Source: Zarea fungicola | Taxonomy: Eukaryota > Ascomycota > Sordariomycetes > Hypocreales > Cordycipitaceae | Assembly: GCA_900169235.1 (NCBI GenBank) | Contig: FWCC01000296.1 | Coordinates: 62,001-126,000, forward strand | DNA: 64,000 nt | Direction of reading: 5' to 3' | Notes under the pieces: generated by a model | Database searches by the model: none | What the model was told of the DNA's origin: nothing | The model's input: only the letters and a program-made list of their open reading frames with translations | Translations under genes and position numbers: made by a program | Shown here: positions 1 through 9,637 of the stretch, in pieces | Position numbering within the stretch: the stretch's first letter is position 1 | How the letters are laid out: the number at the start of each line of letters is the position of its first letter

Positions 1-663
1 TGCTCTCCGGGGGTACCTTTTTAATGGCGGTGGATTTATTGTATGCGACAAACTTGTCGTGGACGAGCTTAAGGACTCCGATCTTGCGAATCTGTCCGTT
101 GACACAGTTGCAGTAGGGGCAAATCTTGGTCTTTCTGCATTGCTCGTTGATCCTCTTGCAAATTTGAGTGCGTCGCAGGTTGTCGATGAAGGGCCGGCGG
201 AGCTCGGAGAGGAATTGTCGTCGCTGTGGTTCGTCGAGCAGAACGCGGCCGCAATCCTTGCAAATCTCCTGGAGAATAGAAATAATGAAGCGCAGGTAGC
301 CTACGTGGAAGACAGGCAGCGGAAGCCTGACGTATCCGAAGTGGCCATTGCAGTTCTGGAGCGTTTCGCTACAGGTCGCGCATTTGCCGGTCTTGCTGGA
401 AGTACCGAGCTGATAATCGAGGGGTCCATTCTGGTAAGGTGCGCGGTTGTTTTCAATGTCATAGAGAAGTCGGTTGGAAATCTCCGTGACGGCCTGGTTG
501 GAAATATCTTGGTTTGATCTATTCGAGTGTGAGTAAGTTTGTTCACAGCGGTGTGGGCATACACGTCTTGGCCGTACTGAATACCAAACTTGATGCCGCG
601 AAAGCGCTTGGGGACCTTGTCAACAAGCTGCTGCTTGACGCCAGTGTCGTGTACGTGGGCCAT
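1..663 (-). CDS. RPO31: DNA-directed RNA polymerase III largest subunit (RPC1/Rpo31), N-terminal part
   Basis: Largest catalytic subunit of nuclear RNA polymerase III, which makes tRNA, 5S rRNA and U6 RNA. Only about 206 N-terminal residues lie in the window; the gene runs off the left edge. The ATG is at 663. Exon 1 is 563-663 and exon 2 is 1-518, separated by a 44-nt GT-AG intron (519-562) that restores the frame between the GIQYGQD and DISNQAVTEI segments. Visible hallmarks are the zinc-binding start of the clamp (CATC followed by CNGHFGY), the PLPVFHVGYLR stretch, an ICKDCG pair, the LRRPFIDNLRR stretch and a second zinc motif CPYCNCVNG. All follow the yeast Rpo31 N-terminus closely. It is divergently arranged with the MAPEG gene, 1.5 kb away. 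Identity is confident; the exact intron is inferred from frame continuity. Confidence 0.93.
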
Positions 664-2171
664 GCCGCCAAGACGTACGAGCAGCGGTGCCCGGTTCTAT
701 AACATGTGGTTGTTGATCTGGGCGACTGTACTGAAGCTGCAATGTAATAATTGCGGCTATTCAAATTGTTGTTGTCACAAACATGGCGATGGAAAGAAAA
801 TTTGCGAGCTTCGAAGCGTCAGTGGAGTCATAGTCGTACCCCACCATTCTAGGAATTGGAGCTCCCGCACTGCGCGACAGCGGGCGTGGCGGGCAGGCGC
901 ATTGTACCAAACTGGATATGCCACATGATGCCGTAATTATTGATGTAGGGGGGAAATCAACTTAATAAAAATTTACAGTAGCGGATTTGACTTGAATTTG
1001 TGCAGGGACATGTTCTCATGCTGTAACTGGCATTGGTTGCGCTTAGTGTTAGTCATGGGTTCAACTGTGACAAGCCAATTTTATGCAGCAAATAAGAGCT
1101 CACAAGCGTTTGTGTTTATTTTATTTTATTTTACTTCTCTCTTTCTTTCTTTCTTTCTTTTTAAAGAAAAATCAGCACTACATTTAGAACATGGCTCTGT
1201 ATTTCTTCAGCATTGCTAAAAATCACACTCTCCCTCACTGCCTTTTCAACCTCCTTGTAGGTTCACGTTTGATCTGTTGGTCACTTGCTGAAGCAGCAGC
1301 GTATTTAGAGAGATAAGAGGCCCCCCCCCAAAAGAATTAATTCCAATTCTCCGGCCTGGCCCTCTTCAACCCTCTGCGATCAAGTACTCAGGCTATTCTC
1401 CGCTACCTTCTTTGCATGCGAAGTATCCTTCCGACTTACAAAACAGTAAGCCACCCTATACTATGTATAGCATCGTGGGCCGGAGCCATCATTCTTCCTC
1501 AGGGAGCTGTCACAAAGTTCCGTAGCTCGACCAAGATACTGTAATCTCAACATGTTACAGGATTTAAATCACATTCATGATAATCGCAAAGACAGGCACT
1601 TATCATTCATGAGAGGGGGCCTGTAGCCGGAGCCTAAATAAACCGCCGGGAGTTAAGAAAGATCAGTTTGTTAGGTGGTCTACATGGTTTGTGATATCAA
1701 CGTCACCGCTGTGGTGGGGAGTGAGTAGTTCTGCTTACCGGCTCGCAACAGTTTCCCCCCAATGCATCTCTAAAGATCCTGTTAAAATATTGTGTTGAGA
1801 AAACATGAGCCAAGCAAGCCTCCCTCTTCCCAACAGGCCCCCAAAATTCTCCGACAATTCCACAAAAGCCCGTGGCGGAGATTCCGCGCTAGGATTTAGC
1901 CGGCTACCTGCCTACCTATATTAGTGCCTGATCGCCCGTAAAAAGCTTACCCCAACCCTTCATTCATTGGAGCATCGCTGACGAGTATCCAGACATCATT
2001 GCCGACCACCCTGTTGCCAAGCTCTACAGTACACAATCTCGTTTACTTTACTTTTTTAACTTACCTCGTGCTCCTCCCATTAACTCTTCTCTAGGCTCCA
2101 AGTATCGATTGATCAATATACCATTCTTCCACAATCCTCATACATTATCCGTCACAATCGCCTCCTTCAAC
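664..2171. other. Intergenic region between RPO31 and the MAPEG gene
   Basis: About 1.5 kb with no supportable gene. It holds a CTTT microsatellite near 1135-1162, a run of nine C at 1321-1329, and a pyrimidine-rich stretch from about 1960 to 2171 that looks like the promoter and 5' leader of the downstream gene. The frames here are short and have no recognisable protein features. Confidence 0.6.
1135..1162. repeat. CTTT microsatellite
   Basis: Tandem tetranucleotide tract of about six CTTT units flanked by T-rich sequence in the RPO31/MAPEG intergenic region. No function is visible. Confidence 0.8.
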
Positions 2172-2902
2172 ATGGCTTCCCTTGGTATCGACCTCGCCAA
2201 GAACCTCTCTTTCTACACAGTATGTTTTGCATTCTCGACACGCGGTAGAACAAAACCAAGCTCGCCATGCTTTCACGCTACTCTTATACTCTCATACCAT
2301 CCCTGTAGTATATTTATCCATTATTAATATGCCTTAGGTGCCTGCTGCCTTCTTTCTCTGCCTGCTTCCTCAGGCTGTTGTCATGAGTCGCGCCAAAGGT
2401 TTATTCGACAACGCCTACCCCCGCCAGTTCGTCTCGTCCATTGAACAGTGTGAAGCCCTTACAAAAGAGGTAAATTTGAAAATACATCCAGTCTTGTCTT
2501 TATCCCCCCCCTTTTACCTTCCATACATGTATTTGGCAACATTTCTTTTCTATGCTGTGACGCTGAATTTGCTTCACGTCTCCCTCCCCTTTTCGCACCT
2601 AGTAACCCACCAAGCAGACCAAGCAAACCTTTATCCGGGCCAAGTGCGCATCAGACAATGGATTTGAGACCATTGGCGTCTTTGCTGCAGCCGTTGTCGC
2701 TGCCAACCATGCCGGTGTCGAGACTTCTGCCCTGAACACCTTGTCCATCTTCTATGTTATTAGCCGCCTGGGCTACATATTTGCGTACGTCATCCTCGGT
2801 GCCAACCGCAAGCTTGCGCCTATTCGCAGCCTCATGTGGGCTGCTGGTATCGGCACCATCTTTATGCTATTCACCAAGGCTGCAAGCAAGGTCTATGTGT
2901 GA
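2172..2902 (+). CDS. MAPEG-family membrane protein
   Basis: Predicted 154-residue integral membrane protein of the MAPEG family (membrane-associated proteins in eicosanoid and glutathione metabolism). Three exons: 2172-2219, 2338-2469 and 2618-2902 (an acceptor three bases earlier, at 2615, would add one Gln). The ATG at 2172 opens MASLGIDLAKN. Residues about 17-32 form the first hydrophobic helix; after the second intron the IRAKCASDNGFE segment and the AAAVVAANHAG helix match the family's Arg-x3-Asn-x2-Glu-type core, followed by two more hydrophobic helices. Length and four-helix layout fit the family. The enzymatic substrate cannot be read from sequence: fungal members include glutathione S-transferase-like and uncharacterised forms. 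A canonical AATAAA lies at 3044-3049. Confidence 0.82.
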
Positions 2903-3216
2903 ATCAACCCGACACGCCATTAATAAGCCCAGCACGCCGGCGTGAGCTGGGGCACTAAAAGGAAGAAGGAAAATACCGAAGGAAAACATGGAGTGGACGG
3001 TGCTCATCTTGCACTGTCCATGTATATTTATGAATACGTAATCAATAAAACTGTCTAGTAGAGCTAAAGAAAAGACACCAAAACCAAAACGTCTGGGAGT
3101 AAATGCTGGGAAGTATCATGAGGAAAAGGGATAAGAGCCGAAAAGTTGGCTTGCAATGCTAACTCGCAGCCTGGTATATAAAACTGTTGGACGCCAATAC
3201 TCCGTTTAACACCGGC
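2903..3216. other. Convergent 3' intergenic region
   Basis: About 310 bp between two convergent stop codons, probably shared 3' untranslated and termination sequence. Apart from the AATAAA at 3044 nothing distinctive is seen. Confidence 0.6.
3044..3049 (+). terminator. Candidate polyadenylation signal of the MAPEG gene
   Basis: A perfect AATAAA hexamer 142 nt after the MAPEG stop codon and ahead of the convergent transporter gene. Fungal poly(A) signals are loose, so this is only a candidate. Confidence 0.4.
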
Positions 3217-5112
3217 TCATTCGCTGGGAACGACGGCATGTTCCTCATCCTCCCCAACCCTGCTGACAGCCACATTCTGCTGCTCAAGATCATTGACAAA
3301 GAATGCCGATGCCAAGACAAACAAACCGCCAATGGCCAACACAAAAGCAATGCTTCTGTCACCTGGCGTGCCGCGAGGCTTCTGCCAAATCTTAAAGATG
3401 AGACTTGAGCCCACATTGGCGAGAATTTGTGGCGCCGCAATCGCCATGTTGTGAATGCCCATCACCACTCCGGCCTCGTCCTGCTCAGTGTACTCTTCTA
3501 CCTCGACAGCGCCGCTCTGCAATCGCTCCAGGGGTGGCAGTCCAGATGGCTCATGCGCCTCCCTACGCTTCTGGGCGCGAAGCAACGCATCACGGCGACT
3601 GATTTCAGCACTGATAATGGCGTATGGTGCCCAGAGGGTCATGGCCCAAGTCACACCGGCAATGCCAATCAAGGCGGTAGCGGCCTCGACAGATCGAACG
3701 ACGAGTGTGCAGAGCATGGCCCCGGCAAAGAGCACCAGAGAGCCGAACCAAGCCCTGTTGAGCGTGAATCCGGGAATATGCAAGCGATCAAGAATGTTGC
3801 GTTTTTCATGACGACAAGCGTGGTATGCCGGCATTGCCGACTGGTTCACAGCCGCTTTGCTGTCGTATGTAGGCGCAATGAAGAAGGGAAGCAGTACGTT
3901 TGTGAGGAGGCTCACAATGGAATTGACGAGGAGCGCAAAAGAGCCGATGCGCGTAGCCTGCTCGTAGAGCTCGTCGAGCTTGTCGGGGTCCATATTCGGG
4001 TCCCGTTCCAAGAACGGCTGGACGTAAATCTCACCAATATAGGACGAGGAGTAGAAGAGCAGCGGGAAGAAGCCCACCCAGCCACAGAACTGTACCTGGC
4101 AGACGCGCTTAATCTGCGGTGGGAGACGCTTTATTGACTTGATAAGCTTCGCAAAGAAGACAAAAACACCAGGGTTCTTGGGCGACAGGGCGCCATTCGC
4201 ACGTGGGTCCCGCTCGTGGACGAAGACACAGCTGATGCCGACGGTGACCGCCAGCGATACAGATGCTATCGCGCACAGTATTTGAAACTGCGTCTGGCCC
4301 AAAAACCATAGAGGCTGGGTTAGATTGACGTAGCCGGCAATGAAGCCCAATATGTTACCGAGACCAATCAGTCGGCTAGCCATGGCATTGGCGGCTTCTT
4401 GCTGATGGGCAGGACCACAATCCACGATGAAGGCTCGGATGGCGGCCTGCAGAGCGTTGATGGCAAAATCGAGGACATAGATGCCAAAGACAGCAGCGAC
4501 GATGATGGTTTTTTTCGCGCCTTGCGAGTCACCGTCGATGGAAAATAAAGACAATGCACCGCCAACGATTTCTTTAACCCAAGACAAGAAGAGGAGGGAC
4601 AAGATGGTGGCAATGGTGCCCCCAACCATGAAGGGCCTACGTTTGCCCCATGAGATGCGGCAATTGTCGCTGAGAATGCCCACATATGGCTGCACGAGGG
4701 TACCAGTCAAGGGCCCAGCAATCCAAACGAGGGCCATGAGTGACTTGCTCAAGCCCAACGACAGTAAATATGGCGAGCCATTGGAGAGTTCGACCGACCA
4801 TGCGATTTGCAAACCGCCGATGCTGAGGGTGAGTAGCGTCAGATACCACACGCTCTTGGTAGCCTGCATTGGGTCAACGGCATGATTCTGCCATTGGTCG
4901 TCGCTCCCTCTGCCGTTGTCGCGGCTAGCACCAGCTCCATTTCCATTTCCATCAGCGTCGGCGGCAGCAAGCAGCGGCGAATCCTCCCGTATAGTCTCTA
5001 GCTCTTGGTCTGGCTCAGGCTCCAGAATATGGAGGCCACTCTCTTGGGCGGCCTCACTGAGCGGTTCATCTGGTGACTTAGCCCCGCTTGGTGCTGCGTT
5101 GTGGGAAACCAT
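3217..5112 (-). CDS. SUT-type sucrose/alpha-glucoside:proton symporter (MFS/GPH)
   Basis: Single-exon, 631-residue plasma-membrane sugar transporter of the sucrose-transporter (SUT/GPH) type, like the fission yeast alpha-glucoside transporter Sut1. The ATG is at 5112. Residues 1-85 are a hydrophilic acidic tail. Membrane segments start at about residue 90 (LTLLTLSIGGLQIAWSVE). The loop signature GILSDN followed by WGKRRPF (about 145-161) is the diagnostic SUT loop 2-3 motif. About twelve hydrophobic segments follow, with a long central cytoplasmic loop and a hydrophilic loop around the LERLQSGAVEVEEY stretch near the C-terminus. A charged tail ends the protein. Family assignment is strong; the preferred sugar (maltose, sucrose or other alpha-glucoside) is inferred only. 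It is convergent with the MAPEG gene and faces a 4.5-kb region upstream. Confidence 0.88.
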   Translation of the reverse strand: MVSHNAAPSGAKSPDEPLSEAAQESGLHILEPEPDQELETIREDSPLLAAADADGNGNGAGASRDNGRGSDDQWQNHAVDPMQATKSVWYLTLLTLSIGGLQIAWSVELSNGSPYLLSLGLSKSLMALVWIAGPLTGTLVQPYVGILSDNCRISWGKRRPFMVGGTIATILSLLFLSWVKEIVGGALSLFSIDGDSQGAKKTIIVAAVFGIYVLDFAINALQAAIRAFIVDCGPAHQQEAANAMASRLIGLGNILGFIAGYVNLTQPLWFLGQTQFQILCAIASVSLAVTVGISCVFVHERDPRANGALSPKNPGVFVFFAKLIKSIKRLPPQIKRVCQVQFCGWVGFFPLLFYSSSYIGEIYVQPFLERDPNMDPDKLDELYEQATRIGSFALLVNSIVSLLTNVLLPFFIAPTYDSKAAVNQSAMPAYHACRHEKRNILDRLHIPGFTLNRAWFGSLVLFAGAMLCTLVVRSVEAATALIGIAGVTWAMTLWAPYAIISAEISRRDALLRAQKRREAHEPSGLPPLERLQSGAVEVEEYTEQDEAGVVMGIHNMAIAAPQILANVGSSLIFKIWQKPRGTPGDRSIAFVLAIGGLFVLASAFFVNDLEQQNVAVSRVGEDEEHAVVPSE

Positions 5113-8100
5113 TGTCTGCCTCCGGTGTGGTGGTCAAGGCTGTTTGTCAGAATGGCAGACACCTTGTACAGAAGCTAGATGGTACGTAGGTATGAACTTT
5201 CCTCAAGCTAGGTAGGTACCTAGGTCGCGATGAGCAAGTAGACCCCCAAGCTCGACCACGCCCGCAGTGGGCGGCTGGCTTTGTAGTCGCGGGCGAATCA
5301 ACAAGCTGCTGGGAGGCTGGACATGCCAGCCACACGTTTTGACGATGGGTCTGGACGGAGAGGCGCAAGAGATGGGGGAAAGGGAGTATTGTTAATTTTG
5401 GGCCAAAAAAGTGATGATTGCCATAAGTGTACAGTCAGTTTTTGTCACAGTGTGATTTTTGCGGTGATGCGGTAAAGTTGTTGTTTGCCCGCGTTGTGCG
5501 TACAACAGAGTTTACCAAGTTAGCAGGAAAGCCGATTGATTGCATTGCACGTCCACATCATGTGTCCTCCGTCCAGTCACGAGCGAGCTGCCGATCCAAG
5601 CCAAGGCTGGCGTGGCTATAGCCAAAACAATTAGTTCACGACATTAAGGCGCTGTACAACGGACTGTCTGCTCAAAAGTGAGCGAAAAAAAAGATACTGT
5701 ATCTATACATAGAGATAGATAGATTGAAGCAATCAGGGAGTGCATAGACCGAATAGCAATAAAAGGCGTGTAGCGATATTTGTGGCTAGATGCGCGGCTA
5801 ACAACGGGACGTTACTAATGAAGCGTGACCTGTGGCCTTAAAAGCTGCAGATGTGTGGTGGTATAATTCCAGTGTAAATTTAATAATACTGGTAGGGTGA
5901 GATGAGCCAGGGCTGTGGGCACGCTCTTTCATCATCGTGAGACAAGCTCCAAGCTGTTTGAATAGAGCGAGGCTGACGAGGGTTATTATTAATGCCGCCG
6001 CCACTGTTCCGTACGGACCGAGCTTGCTATTTTAGAGCCCATATCATGATATGATTATGAGAGTACCTAGTTCGACCGGGCTGTTCCATGCGATGAGAGA
6101 TATCCAGGATATCACCAGACATCGAAAGGACGCGCGGAAAGAGTAAAAGTAGAAAGGCGCAGCTGAAAACAAGCAAAGGAATGTTAGTTGCTTCCGAGAT
6201 GCTAATATGTATCTGCACAAAAAAAGAAATAAAAAATGAAAGAAGCAACGTGACATACGTGCTCGTTTGCCCAGCCATACCATGTCGTTCCTGCACTAGG
6301 TACCCGTTATGCAGGCACATAATAGCACGAAGTTCGATTGGTATATTCCTCAATAAATGGCTATCGGTTGCACCGACGTTGCTCTTTTTGGTGCGTGGTA
6401 GGCGGGAACACATCCTTCTTTCATGTTGAGCTGCCTAGTGGCATCTGCAATTTTCTTCTTCTTACCAAGAGCTAAAGGGATCCAAGCCCAAAAGCAAACA
6501 GTGCCGTCGTAGGGCTCTGCAAGGGAGACGCAAGATGGCTGTCCGATTTTCACACATCAACAGTTCTCAAGGTTAGTGGCGCAACGCTCGATGTTCTTCT
6601 GAGAGGAAATAAATCCCAAAGGAGGGGCAGTTTGGACAAAGGGGGTAATATGCAAGATAACCCCTTATTATGATAACTCAAGCCAAACAACTTGCCCAGT
6701 TACGATCTACAGTACCTGTGTTAGAGCGTCCCAAGGAAACTTCGGCATGTCACCTTTGGTTCTCTGTACACTTCAGGAGGATAATAGTGGGCGGAGACGG
6801 ATGCTCCCGAGGGACGGTCAGCAAAAAAGAGTGACACGGCTCCAAGGCTGGACGAGGACGTAGACCGTAGACTGACCGCAGTTGTAGATCGTCGGGTACT
6901 TTATTAGTGCAAAACCGATGACGAGAATAAACGACATGACTCAGCCCAACACGCGTCTTCGCGCCAGAGTTTGCCTCTTGCAAGCAAGCACATGTCTTGG
7001 GAAGCTAGCAGGAGGCTTCGCCGAGCACAAAGTAAAGCTGGGCGGTCGGCTTCTACGGAGTACGGGGCAAATGGTATTCCAATGGACTGTTCTTGGCTTT
7101 GTAGGGGTACTCCGTCAAATTTCTCTTGCCACACTGTCAGCATCTGGGTTCCTGGTCAGTTGTAATAATAGATGGATATTCTGGTGCACTTTGTTTGCGG
7201 CGGGCCATGTCCACTAATGTTGATGACGAAGTATGTACGCGAAACAAAGGCAGATAAATTCCTGGTGATTTCTGTGACATTCGTACCCATTCCCTGGCCA
7301 CTGTACCAGTATTTTCAGGGAGCTAGTTATGTGATATTATCTAATCCGCGACGAGACATGAGAGTGAGATGATGAGTAGTCTGTAGCTGGGAGCCTGACC
7401 TAGCCTGCAAAGATGCAAGGGTAGGCAGACTTGGAACTTGTCGAATAACTTTGCACAAGGCGGTAGGCTCTGATTGCCTCATTACGGAAGAGTCGCACCA
7501 GCTCAGGCTAGCGATGACTGGCGCGACCAAATTCGACACACGGCCTGCGTCCAGCGCCCGAATCGCATCACTTTCTGGACGCGCTGTCCTCTTTCTGTCA
7601 GGGTGGCGGTCCGCTTTGGGATGCCCCACCAGTCATGTTCCCCACCAGCATGACGGCTCGAGGGCCATGCCGCGTTGAAAAGTCTCGTCTCTCTATTCCT
7701 GTCTGAGGATGAGTGCTCTGAGCTGCTACCTAGGCATTATTACTTCCATTGCTTCTCTAGTTGGTTAGTTGGCGGCTGTCACACTTTTATTGAATCACCA
7801 CACATTTTTTTTTTTGGGCTATTGCTGGTTTGCTCATCCGCTCACTGCTCGCCCTCCGCACACGCAAACACTACCAGCAATGCACTTGTGATTCCATTTC
7901 CCTTTTCTTTACACATGTATGACTTAAGTGTTTTATTCTTTATTGTTATTGTTAACCATTTCGAATCCCGTTAATTATTCATGATTGATCTTGCAAGCGA
8001 ATTGTTCAGCGCGTCCGCTTGTTAGCAATTTTTCCTTGGCTACTAGTAGAGGTCCCCTTGTCACTTTTCACCCAGTAGAAAGTCAGGGTACCCGCTTCTT

Positions 8101-9637
8101 TGGTGACTTCGTATGCTTGGTCACTGTACCTGGCGGCCCAACTCTTCACCCACCGGCTTGCTTCCGCGGTACCTTCTGGGGCATGTCAAGGGACCCAGCC
8201 ACCACTTCAGAGAAGGCATGAAACCAAAGTACCTCCCTCGTCCAGATGATGCCTGCCTTCCTACGGGGCCGCCTCAGGCACGCTGTAGTGGTACCTGACG
8301 TGGCGGGTACAAAGTTGCAAGTACCAACACCCCTGAACCTTGGACTCTTTTTAGCCAGGTCAGGCACCTGTTGCTTTTCTCACAACCAGTTTTTTTTTTC
8401 TTATTTTATTTCTTACCCCCTCACAGGTACTGCCTCGCGTAGCAAAGTCAACCCCAGTACCTGCGGATTACCCCTTCCCGCTGCAGAGTTACAAGTAGCA
8501 TATCGGCCAACGCTACAACTCAGCCGTCTCGTGGATACAAAATATAGGACCCAGGTAGAGGAGAAGCAAAGAGGACCCAGTTGGTGCTCCGTAGGTCGGG
8601 CCGGGATGTTCCCCTGCCACTGACAAAGGTAGGCTTGCAATGCAAGCTTGCTACCTTCTGTAGCAGACCAGTGACCACAAAGTCCCTGGAGGCTGTCTTT
8701 TTCAGCCATGATAGGCTGCCCGTCAGAACTGGGCTCGCCGCCGCCGCACGGCACTTTCCCTCCTGTATTTTTTCTTCTGCAGTTGCCTCCCCCTTTGACA
8801 TTCCCCACGCCACCACCTGGTGTTGACCTCCTGCTACAGAGTAACTGGAGCACCGGGCAGCTTGCTTGTCTCTGAATTCTGGGCACTCTTTGGCGGAACA
8901 TACAGACTTGCGACTCAGCGCCGCCCAGTATCTGAACTGGCCCCCCATTCTTCTTTCTCTGGTCGATTTCTCATCTCGTCCTTTACTTGCTTGCTCACTT
9001 TCCAAACTTCCAACTCTCGTTTTTAAACCCAAACCCATGATATTATTTTCGTGCCTCTTGACTGACACTCAAATAAGGCATCTTCTGCTCATTGCTAGCT
9101 CATCAGAAGAGGCACTCTGTCGCGCACTAATATCCGGTGTTTCTCTGGGGCTACCTACCGCAGGGCGCGGCACACACACCCTGGCCGCAAAGTCAACGAT
9201 CTCCTTTTCTCCCTAATATCAACGCTATCCACTCTGCAATTACACTCACTCCAGTCGCTCCTTTCTCGCCTGAGCCGTGCTTTCTGCGTTCAATTTCCAT
9301 ATCACAATCCTGTGTCTTGCATAACACCAGCTGCTTTCGTCTTTCTTCAACCTTCCGCCTTCCACACGGTGCCTGGACGCAACACCGACTGCCGCGTTCC
9401 ATCTTCAGCTTCAACCGACGCGATTCCATCTGCACCTGGCTGCAACTACACCATCCTTTGCATGCCATCGCAATAGACAGTAGGCTCTTTGGCTGAGCCC
9501 CCCCACGGCCCCCGTTCAGGCTTCCTATTCGCCTTGCTTTCGCATGTTCGGACTGGTTTTGACCTGATTAGACCTGCATTCGTACCTTCCAGGCCACTCC
9601 CTGCAATACCGCCAAACCAAATCACTGGTCTGGCATC
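5113..9637. other. 4.5-kb intergenic region between the SUT transporter and the Ime2-type kinase
   Basis: No convincing gene. It contains a GGTACC/CTAGG-rich patch near 5160-5225 just upstream of the transporter, a GATA microsatellite near 5710-5725, TACGGAGTAC-type words at 7054-7063 and 7107-7115, a cluster of GTACC words at 8087-8461, and long pyrimidine-rich stretches from about 7780 and especially 8760-9637. These look like the promoter and long 5' leader of the kinase. Frames up to 182 codons on the minus strand (8520-9068) are reverse complements of the pyrimidine tracts and show no protein-like features. Confidence 0.6.
8087..8461. promoter_or_regulatory. Cluster of GTACC/GGTAC words upstream of the kinase
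   Basis: About nine GTACC or GGTAC words occur in 375 bp (8087-8092, 8126-8130, 8168-8173, 8229-8233, 8290-8295, 8306-8310, 8321-8325, about 8426-8430 and 8457-8461), well above the one or so expected by chance. They begin about 1.5 kb upstream of the kinase ATG. A regulatory role is inference; they could equally be a genome-wide intergenic motif. Confidence 0.3.

Noticed and set aside
8520..9068. 182-codon frame on the minus strand upstream of the kinase
   Set aside because: It is the reverse complement of a pyrimidine-rich leader, is overlapped by other frames, and shows no domain or codon pattern of a real gene.
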